From Candidatus Omnitrophota bacterium (GTDB taxonomy: Bacteria > Omnitrophota > Gorgyraeia > Aquiviventales > Aquiviventaceae), in NCBI GenBank assembly GCA_016193195.1, contig JACPSQ010000115.1:1-5587 (forward strand): a stretch of DNA of 5,587 nt, written 5' to 3'. The notes below the pieces were generated by a model. The model did no database searches. It saw only the letters and a program-made list of their open reading frames with translations, and was not told where the DNA came from. The position numbers were made by a program, and so were the translations under genes. Shown here piece after piece: positions 1 through 5,132 of this stretch (within the stretch, counting starts at the first letter, position 1; each line of letters opens with the position of its first letter).

Positions 1-1074
1 AGCGGCGGCTCGGCGGCGGCGGTCGCGAGCGGGTTGGCGGTGGCGGCGCTCGGCAGCGATACCGGCGGATCCATCCGTCAGCCCGCCGCGTTCTGCGGCG
101 TCGTCGGTCTCAAGCCGACGTACGGCCGGGTGTCGCGCTACGGATTGGTGGCCTTTGCGTCCTCGCTCGATCAGATCGGGCCCATCACGAAGGACGTGAC
201 CGACTGCGCCCTGCTGCTGTCGGCGATCGCCGGGCATGACCCGCGCGATTCAACCTCGGCGCCCGTTGACGTGCCGGAGTACGTCGCGAGGCTCCGCTGC
301 CCTCCAGCAGGCCTGCGCATCGGCCTCCCCAAGGAATACTTCGTGGACGGGATTGACCCCGAGGTTCGCTCCGCCATTGACCGGGCGGTGAAGGTCTTTG
401 AGGGGATGGGGCTCCCCTGTCAGCCCATCTCCTTGCCCCACACCCCCTATGCCATCGCGGCCTACTACATCATTGCGACCGCGGAAGCGAGCTCCAACCT
501 CGCCCGCTACGACGGGGTGCAGTACGGATTCCGCGCCCCCACCGGCTCTAGGCTGAAGGCTGAAGGCTCAAGGCAGATACCCGAAGCCTCGAGCCTTGAG
601 CCTCGAGCCTTGAGCGAGTTACTGGAGATGTACCTGAACACCCGGACAGAAGGGTTTGGCGCCGAGCCGAAACGGCGCATCCTCCTCGGGACGTACGTCC
701 TCTCTCACGGATACTACGATGCGTACTACCTCAAGGGCCTGAAGGTCCGCACGCTCATCAAGCAGGATTTCGACAAGGCATTCGAAGGCTGTGACGTGAT
801 CCTGACGCCGACCGCTCCCACGCCGGCGTTTCGCATCGGGGAAAAGCTCGATGATCCGCTCCAGATGTACCTCTCGGACATCTTCACGATTTCAGCGAAC
901 CTCGCGGGCGTGCCGGCCCTGTCGTTGCCCTGCGGGTTTTCCAAGGAAGGCCTGCCGATCGGCATGCAGCTCTTGGCGGCTCCGTTCAAAGAGGACGTCC
1001 TGCTGCAAGCGGCGTTCGCGTATGAGCAAGCGACGGAGTGGCACCTCCGTAAACCAGTAGTCAGTAGTCAGTAG
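1..1074 (+). CDS. gatA: Asp-tRNA(Asn)/Glu-tRNA(Gln) amidotransferase subunit A, 5' truncated by window edge
   Basis: Glutaminase subunit of the cytosolic GatCAB complex. It hydrolyses glutamine and passes ammonia to GatB to convert misacylated Glu-tRNA(Gln) or Asp-tRNA(Asn). The frame is open from base 1, and the first ATG in the window (34) is internal, so the true start lies upstream. The first visible residues, SGGSAAAVASG, belong to the amidase signature. The nucleophilic serine is the S of SDTGGSIRQPA (codon 70-72). By the usual 24-residue spacing, the cis-serine falls just before base 1, and the catalytic lysine is also outside. Family-typical blocks follow: GVVGLKPTYGRVSRYGL, SSLDQIGPIT, ARYDGVQYGFRAP, EGFGAEPKRRILLGTYVLS, GVPALSLPCG and GLPIGMQLL. 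About 357 residues are visible. About 25 of them (codons 541-615) are an in-frame repeat hairpin between RAP and ELLEMY. The C-terminal VVSSQ and the stop are written by a second repeat. gatB follows 109 nt downstream; gatC is probably upstream. Confidence 0.97.
   Translation, partial: SGGSAAAVASGLAVAALGSDTGGSIRQPAAFCGVVGLKPTYGRVSRYGLVAFASSLDQIGPITKDVTDCALLLSAIAGHDPRDSTSAPVDVPEYVARLRCPPAGLRIGLPKEYFVDGIDPEVRSAIDRAVKVFEGMGLPCQPISLPHTPYAIAAYYIIATAEASSNLARYDGVQYGFRAPTGSRLKAEGSRQIPEASSLEPRALSELLEMYLNTRTEGFGAEPKRRILLGTYVLSHGYYDAYYLKGLKVRTLIKQDFDKAFEGCDVILTPTAPTPAFRIGEKLDDPLQMYLSDIFTISANLAGVPALSLPCGFSKEGLPIGMQLLAAPFKEDVLLQAAFAYEQATEWHLRKPVVSSQ
545..615 (+). repeat. Repeat hairpin E1, in-frame inside gatA
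   Basis: A palindromic element made of 7-nt tandem units. The left arm repeats variants of AGGCTGA/AGGCTCA; the right arm repeats GCCTCGA and GCCTTGA alternately. Bases 545-574 pair with 586-615 at 25 of 30 positions (mismatches at 549, 555, 556, 562 and 570), leaving an 11-nt loop at 575-585. The block adds about 25 residues (TGSRLKAEGSRQ through EPRALS) between GatA segments that are normally joined by a short linker. The reading frame is kept and no stop is introduced. No target-site duplication is obvious. The 10-mer GCCTTGAGCC at 593-602 recurs at 4806-4815, beside the tsaD element, which hints at kinship between the two. The pairing is seen directly; insertion as the origin is inferred from knowledge of GatA proteins. 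Confidence 0.85.
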
Positions 1075-1180
1075 TCAGTAGTCAGTGAGCAGATGAACAC
1101 GTCGAGGCGCACGTTTACGAATTCGTATGGGACGCCGCTCTTGCTGCTCACTGCCTACGGCCTACTGCCTACTCTCTAAT
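1056..1180 (+). repeat. Repeat hairpin E2 across the gatA 3' end and the gatA-gatB gap
   Basis: The left arm is about five tandem copies of the 7-nt unit AGTAGTC (about 1056-1086), ending in GTGAGCAG. The right arm (1144-1176) repeats CTGCCTA, CGGCCTA, CTGCCTA. Bases 1063-1092 pair with 1144-1173 at 26 of 30 positions (mismatches at 1068, 1075, 1077 and 1082). The 51-nt middle (1093-1143) holds a perfect 12-bp palindrome, TACGAATTCGTA, at 1116-1127. The left arm encodes the last residues of GatA (VVSSQ) and its TAG stop. The right arm ends a few bases before the gatB ATG and leaves no recognisable Shine-Dalgarno there. No T-tract follows, so it does not look like a classical intrinsic terminator. 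Confidence 0.87.
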
Positions 1181-1183
1181 ATC

Positions 1184-2632
1184 ATGGATTACGAGACGGT
1201 TATTGGACTTGAGGTCCATCTCCAGCTCAACACGACGACGAAGCTCTTCTGCGGCTGCTCGACCAGATTCGGCGCGCCGCCGAACAGCCAAACCTGCCCC
1301 GTGTGTCTCGGGCTGCCGGGTGTCTTGCCCGTGTTGAATGAGCGGGTCCTGGAATGGGGCATCCGGGCCGCCCTCGCCTTCGACTGCGGCATCGCCCGCG
1401 TGATGAAGTTTGATCGCAAACAGTACTTCTACCCGGATCTCCCCAAGAACTTCCAGATCTCGCAGTACGACATGCCGCTCGCGCAGCACGGCCACCTGGA
1501 CATCACGATGGAGGAAGAGACCAAGCGCATCGGGATCCGTCGCATCCACCTTGAGGAGGACGCCGGGAAGCTCCTGCATGAGGCAAGCGAAACCGAGACC
1601 TTTGTGGACTTCAACAGGACAGGGGTACCCCTACTCGAGATCGTCAGCGAGCCGGATCTCCGATCACCCGACGAGGCCTACCAGTATCTCATTGGGCTCA
1701 AGGCCGTCGTGCAGTACCTCGATGTCTCCACGTGCAACATGGAGGAAGGAAGCCTGCGTTGCGATACCAACGTCTCCCTCCGGCGGCCGGGCGAGACCTC
1801 GCTCGGATCGAAAGTCGAGATCAAGAACCTGAACTCGTTTCGGGCGGTGAAGCTCGCGCTGGAGTATGAGATGAAGCGCCAGGCCCTGGCGTTTGACCGT
1901 GGCGAGCGCATCCCTCAAGAGACGCGCCTGTGGGACGCCAAGGACCAGCGGACGGAGTCGATGCGGAGCAAAGAGGAAGCGGCCGACTACCGCTATTTCC
2001 CCGAGCCGGACCTCGTTCCGTTCGTGATCGATGAGCGGCTCATCAATCGCATCCGGGAGGCGCTGCCTGAGCTGCCCGCCAGACGCTTGCGGCGCTTCCA
2101 AACCTCCTATCAGCTCTCGGCCTATGACGCCGAGGTGCTCACGCAACATCGCTCATTGGCGGAACTGTTCGAAGGAGCCCTCCGGTCCGGGGCGACCCCC
2201 AAACTGGCGGCCAATTGGATCATGGGTGATCTCTTGGCCTACCTCAATGCGAAGGGCCTTGAGCCCGACGCCGTGAAACTTCGCCCCGAAGGGCTGGCAC
2301 ATCTGCTAGAATTGATCCAGCACGGCACCCTCTCCGGAACGATGGCCAAGGAGGTCTTCCTCCAGATGTTGGAGCGAGGCGTCGATCCGGTGGAGCTCGT
2401 GAACGAACGCGGCCTCCGGCAAATCGTGGATCCCGCGGCGCTTGAGCAGATCGTCGATGAGGTCATTCAGGCCAACCCGAAGTCCGTGGAGGCCTACCAC
2501 AACGGGAAGGTCACAGCCTTGACGCACCTCATGGGGCAAGCGATGAAGCAGTCGCAGGGCAGGGCGAACCCGCAACAGATCCGTGCGCTGCTGACGCGTA
2601 GATTGGAAGCCGCTAAGCAGGAAAGGAAATGA
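1184..2632 (+). CDS. gatB: Asp-tRNA(Asn)/Glu-tRNA(Gln) amidotransferase subunit B
   Basis: Kinase/amidotransferase subunit of cytosolic GatCAB. It phosphorylates the misacylated tRNA side chain with ATP and replaces the phosphate with ammonia channelled from GatA. The start at 1184 gives MDYETVIGLEVHLQLNT, the standard GatB N-terminus, and a 482-residue protein, close to the usual 475-485. An in-frame ATG at 1127 would add 19 residues encoded by a repeat arm and is disfavoured. Likely zinc-binding cysteines are C23, C25, C38 and C41 (CGC...CPVC). Signature blocks are FYPDLPKNFQISQYDMPL, HLEEDAGK, DFNRTGVPLLEIVSEPD (from residue 142), VEIKNLNSFRAV and YRYFPEPDL. The C-terminal 150 or so residues form the helical, YqeY-like tRNA-binding tail. 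No insertion is seen in this gene. No Shine-Dalgarno precedes 1184, because the repeat hairpin abuts the start. The stop codon overlaps the ribosome binding site of ctp. Confidence 0.97.
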   Translation: MDYETVIGLEVHLQLNTTTKLFCGCSTRFGAPPNSQTCPVCLGLPGVLPVLNERVLEWGIRAALAFDCGIARVMKFDRKQYFYPDLPKNFQISQYDMPLAQHGHLDITMEEETKRIGIRRIHLEEDAGKLLHEASETETFVDFNRTGVPLLEIVSEPDLRSPDEAYQYLIGLKAVVQYLDVSTCNMEEGSLRCDTNVSLRRPGETSLGSKVEIKNLNSFRAVKLALEYEMKRQALAFDRGERIPQETRLWDAKDQRTESMRSKEEAADYRYFPEPDLVPFVIDERLINRIREALPELPARRLRRFQTSYQLSAYDAEVLTQHRSLAELFEGALRSGATPKLAANWIMGDLLAYLNAKGLEPDAVKLRPEGLAHLLELIQHGTLSGTMAKEVFLQMLERGVDPVELVNERGLRQIVDPAALEQIVDEVIQANPKSVEAYHNGKVTALTHLMGQAMKQSQGRANPQQIRALLTRRLEAAKQERK

Positions 2633-2638
2633 AGGAGG
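2632..2638 (+). promoter_or_regulatory. Strong Shine-Dalgarno of ctp
   Basis: AAGGAGG is fully complementary to the 16S anti-Shine-Dalgarno core. It lies 10 nt before the ctp ATG at 2649 and overlaps the last base of the gatB TGA (2630-2632). This fixes the ctp start and suggests that ctp translation follows on from gatB. It contrasts with the missing Shine-Dalgarno at gatB. Confidence 0.85.
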
Positions 2639-2648
2639 AGACTGGGCG

Positions 2649-3941
2649 ATGAAACGGGGGTTGTGGCTTGCCGGACTCATGCTGAGCGCGGCCGTCATCA
2701 TGACGCCGACGCTCGCGAGCGGGGCAAAGGGGCCCGCGGTCAGCAACGATGAGGAGGTCTACAAAAAGCTCGAGCTCTTTGAGCATGCCCTCTCCATCGT
2801 GCGGTCCGATTACGTCGAGCAGCCAAAAGCTGAGCAGCTCGTCTACGGCGCCCTCAAAGGGATGCTGGCGACGCTGGATCCGCACAGCCAGTTCCTGGAT
2901 CCGGAGAGCTATAACGAGCTCAAGGTGGACACGGAAGGGCAGTTCGGCGGGTTGGGGATTGAGATCACCGTGAAGGATGACCTCCTCACCATCATCTCGC
3001 CGATCGATGACACGCCAGCCTTCCAGGCGGGGCTCCTGGCGGGGGATCGCATCGTCAAGATTGACGGCGAGCTGACCCGGGGGATCACGGTGCATGACGC
3101 AGTCAAGAAGCTCAGGGGCAAACCGAAGACCAAGGTCACCCTGACGATCCTTCGGGAAGGGGAAGCGGCCTTGAAAGACGTGACCCTGGAGCGCGCCATC
3201 ATTAAAATCCAGAGTGTCCGGGAGGCGACCGTGATTGACGATCATATCGCGTATGTCCGCCTCTCCGATTTCCGGGAGAAGACGGCGGAGGATCTGGCGG
3301 CGGCGATCGATCGGCTGAGGGGCGAAGCGATGGATAGCCTCATCCTCGATCTGCGCAACAACCCCGGTGGGCTCCTGGACGTCGCCGTGTCGGTGTCGGA
3401 ACTCTTCCTCGGCCGCAGCCAGGTGATCGTCAGCACCAAGGGGCGGCTCCGGAATCAGAACCAGGAGCTGCGCGCCCGCATCGATGGTCCCATCCGCGAT
3501 GTGCCGCTGGTCGTGCTGATCAATGAAGGGTCGGCGTCCGCCTCAGAGATCGTCGCCGGAGCCGTTCAGGATCACCATCGGGGCGTCGTCCTCGGCACGA
3601 AATCATACGGGAAGGCCTCGGTGCAGACGATCTTTCCCCTGAAGGATGGCAGCGCGCTGCGCTTGACGACGAGCAAGTACTTCACGCCCAGCGGCCGCCT
3701 CATCGAAGGCAAGGGGATTCCGCCTGACGTGGAAGTGCCCTTTGAGCGCCCGCATGAAGACGCGAAGCCGAAAGGGCCGCAAACCGATGAGCTCTTTGAC
3801 CAGATCGAGGCGGGGAAGAGCCCGTCAGCGACGCCCCCCCCGGACAAGAAGCTGCAGGACAGCCAGATCGCCCGCGCCGTTGATCTCCTGAAGGGCATCA
3901 AGGTGTACCAGGCGCAGGGGAAGGCCACCGCCGTGAACTAG
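2649..3941 (+). CDS. ctp: S41-family carboxy-terminal processing protease (CtpA/Prc type), exported
   Basis: A 430-residue serine protease with a PDZ domain that trims or degrades envelope proteins from their C-termini, acting outside the cytoplasmic membrane. Residues 1 to about 25 form a signal peptide: MKR, a hydrophobic core and cleavage probably near TLASGA. An N-terminal helical region follows, with the family motif ALKGMLATLDPHSQFLDP. GQFGGLGIEI (97-106) opens the PDZ domain, which runs to about 175. The S41 core holds DLRNNPGGLLD (from 234), NEGSASASEIVAGA and GTKSYGKASVQ. The catalytic dyad is assigned as S297 and K322, whose 25-residue spacing matches the Prc/CtpA pattern. YFTPSGRLIEGKGIPPDVEV closes the domain. 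The tail (about 365-430) is polar and includes PPP, encoded by an eight-C run at 3834-3841. The start is set by a strong Shine-Dalgarno, and the gap after gatB is 16 nt. The substrate cannot be inferred. Confidence 0.95.
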   Translation: MKRGLWLAGLMLSAAVIMTPTLASGAKGPAVSNDEEVYKKLELFEHALSIVRSDYVEQPKAEQLVYGALKGMLATLDPHSQFLDPESYNELKVDTEGQFGGLGIEITVKDDLLTIISPIDDTPAFQAGLLAGDRIVKIDGELTRGITVHDAVKKLRGKPKTKVTLTILREGEAALKDVTLERAIIKIQSVREATVIDDHIAYVRLSDFREKTAEDLAAAIDRLRGEAMDSLILDLRNNPGGLLDVAVSVSELFLGRSQVIVSTKGRLRNQNQELRARIDGPIRDVPLVVLINEGSASASEIVAGAVQDHHRGVVLGTKSYGKASVQTIFPLKDGSALRLTTSKYFTPSGRLIEGKGIPPDVEVPFERPHEDAKPKGPQTDELFDQIEAGKSPSATPPPDKKLQDSQIARAVDLLKGIKVYQAQGKATAVN

Positions 3942-3945
3942 GAGC

Positions 3946-4012
3946 CGTGGTGCGTATCTGCGTGGTGCGTCACGCCCAACGCAGAGACGCAGAAACGCAG
4001 AGACGTGCCACG
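3946..4012 (+). repeat. Repeat hairpin E3 between ctp and tsaD
   Basis: The right arm is three tandem copies of the 8-nt unit ACGCAGAG (3979-4002; middle copy ACGCAGAA) followed by ACG. The left arm is a degenerate reverse complement (CGTGGTGCGTATCTGCGT, then GGTGCGT). Bases 3946-3971 pair with 3986-4012, with 20 Watson-Crick pairs, three G-T/G-U pairs and a one-base bulge at 3991. The loop is about 14 nt (3972-3985). The element begins 4 nt after the ctp stop and ends 16 nt before the tsaD ATG, so it fills most of the 87-nt gap. No run of T follows, so it is not a standard intrinsic terminator. In mRNA it could still slow 3' decay of the upstream message. Confidence 0.82.
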
Positions 4013-4018
4013 AGGTGT

Positions 4019-4022
4019 GGAG
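4019..4022 (+). promoter_or_regulatory. Shine-Dalgarno of tsaD
   Basis: GGAG lies 6 nt before the ATG at 4029, at near-ideal spacing, and supports that start. It sits just outside the E3 hairpin, so the repeat has not removed the ribosome binding site here. Confidence 0.65.
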
Positions 4023-4028
4023 TGAACG

Positions 4029-5129
4029 ATGGTGCGGATTCTAGGGATCGAGACGTCGTGTGATGAGACGGCCGTCGGGATTGTGGAAGACGGGCGGAAC
4101 ATCTTGAGCAATGCGGTTTCCTCCAGCCTCGCGCTGCACGGACCCTACGGCGGGGTGATTCCGGAGATCGCGGCGCGCGCGCATGTGGAGACGATCTGGG
4201 ACGTGTTCGCCGCCGCGCTTGATGAGGCGCGCCGTTCGCCGGCCGAGCTTGACGCGATCGCCGTCACGCGAGGGCCGGGTCTTCCCGGCGCCCTCCTCAT
4301 TGGCTTGGCCTTTGCGAAGGGGCTCGCCCTTGCGCTCGATCGACCGCTGATCCCTGTCGACCATCTGGCGGCTCACCTCTATGCGGCCCAGATGGCGGTC
4401 CCCACGTTGGAGCCTCCGTACGTCGGGCTTGTGGTGTCGGGGGGGCACACGCTCTTGTGCGTCGCTCACGGCGACTGCCGCTTTGAGCTCCTCGGGGAAA
4501 CGAAGGATGACGCCGTCGGTGAGGCGTTTGACAAGGTCGCGAAGCTCTTAGGCCTTGGGTATCCCGGGGGGCCGGCGATTGACCGGATTTCAGACGAGGG
4601 GGATGCAACGAAGGTCCGTTTGCCTCGCAGCCAGACCAAGCGCCCGTTTGATTTCAGCTTCAGCGGGCTCAAGACCGCGGTGTACCACCACGTAGAGAAA
4701 ATTGCTGGCTCGACAGCAGTAGGCTCGACAGCAGTAAGAAGCACAACCGGCGCCTTGTCTCCTCCTGTCGAGCCGTCGAGCCGTCGAGCCGTCGAGCCCC
4801 TTCGGGCCTTGAGCCAGCAGGAGGTGGCGGATATCGCCGCGAGTTTCCAGGAAACCGCGGTCGATATCCTCATCACGAAAACCCTTCGGGCATGCCACCG
4901 GACCGGCATCAAGCGCGTGGCCGTCGGCGGCGGGGTGGCCTCCAACCGGCGGCTCCGAGCGCGTTTCGGAGCGGAGGGAGCCGCGAACAAGCTCGACGTC
5001 ATCTTCCCGCCTCCGCCCCTGTGCGTGGATAACGGCGCGATGGTCGCCGGGATCGGCTACCCGCTCCTCCAGAAGGGCCGCGTGGCGTCCCTGTCGATCA
5101 CAAGCGATTCCAACTTATGCCTGAACTGA
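4029..5129 (+). CDS. tsaD: tRNA N6-adenosine threonylcarbamoyltransferase
   Basis: Catalytic subunit of the bacterial t6A synthase. With TsaB and TsaE (not in this window) it transfers threonylcarbamoyl from TC-AMP to A37 of tRNAs reading ANN codons, in the cytoplasm. It has the ASKHA/Kae1 fold. The N-terminus VRILGIETSCDETAVGIV is diagnostic. Metal ligands are assigned as H112 and H116 (VDHLAAHLYA) and D334 (CVDNGAMVAG). Nucleotide-site motifs are SGGH (137-140), GEAFDKVAKLLGLGYPGGP, FSFSGLK (209-215) and GGGVASNRRLR (from 300). The length of 366 residues exceeds the usual 335-345. The excess is an in-frame repeat block, roughly residues 226-260, between HHVEKI and LSQQEVADIAASFQ. All catalytic motifs lie outside it, so the protein is probably functional. 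The start is supported by GGAG 6 nt upstream. The next gene begins 3 nt after the stop. Confidence 0.96.
   Translation: MVRILGIETSCDETAVGIVEDGRNILSNAVSSSLALHGPYGGVIPEIAARAHVETIWDVFAAALDEARRSPAELDAIAVTRGPGLPGALLIGLAFAKGLALALDRPLIPVDHLAAHLYAAQMAVPTLEPPYVGLVVSGGHTLLCVAHGDCRFELLGETKDDAVGEAFDKVAKLLGLGYPGGPAIDRISDEGDATKVRLPRSQTKRPFDFSFSGLKTAVYHHVEKIAGSTAVGSTAVRSTTGALSPPVEPSSRRAVEPLRALSQQEVADIAASFQETAVDILITKTLRACHRTGIKRVAVGGGVASNRRLRARFGAEGAANKLDVIFPPPPLCVDNGAMVAGIGYPLLQKGRVASLSITSDSNLCLN
4707..4798 (+). repeat. Repeat hairpin E4, in-frame inside tsaD
   Basis: The left arm is two exact copies of the 15-mer GGCTCGACAGCAGTA (4707-4721, 4722-4736). The right arm is four exact tandem copies of the 8-mer GTCGAGCC (4767-4798). 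GGCTCGACAG (4722-4731) pairs perfectly with CTGTCGAGCC (4765-4774), and the other GGCTCGAC copy can pair with any further GTCGAGCC unit. The linker holds the palindrome GGCGCC (4749-4754). The block encodes a low-complexity S/T/A/V then P/E/R-rich stretch (GSTAVGSTAV through AVEP) absent from ordinary TsaD, and the frame stays intact. A further GCCTTGAGCC at 4806-4815, identical to a unit of the gatA element, may belong to the same insertion, which would put the right boundary near 4815. Confidence 0.87.
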
Positions 5130-5132
5130 TTG

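Noticed and set aside
1063..1173. E2 as an intrinsic terminator after gatA
   Set aside because: The stem is long, but the loop is 51 nt and no T-tract follows. gatB must also be expressed with gatA.
1127..1183. Upstream ATG that would extend GatB by 19 residues
   Set aside because: The extension is encoded by the loop and right arm of the E2 repeat, has no Shine-Dalgarno, and precedes the standard GatB N-terminus MDYETVIGLEVH.
2613..3245. Antisense 210-codon open frame opposite gatB/ctp
   Set aside because: It lies opposite well-conserved protein coding sequence in G+C-rich DNA, resembles no known family, and is explained as a codon-bias shadow. The same applies to antisense frames at 1169-1579, 1664-2149 and 4466-5002.
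3946..4012. E3 as an intrinsic terminator of ctp
   Set aside because: No run of T follows the stem; the sequence downstream is GAGGTGTGGAG.
4707..4798. CRISPR array
   Set aside because: Units are 8 or 15 nt, contiguous without spacers, and lie inside an open tsaD frame.
4707..4808. tsaD as a pseudogene because of the repeat
   Set aside because: The frame is intact, all ligand and nucleotide-binding motifs are present, and sequence on both sides matches the family.
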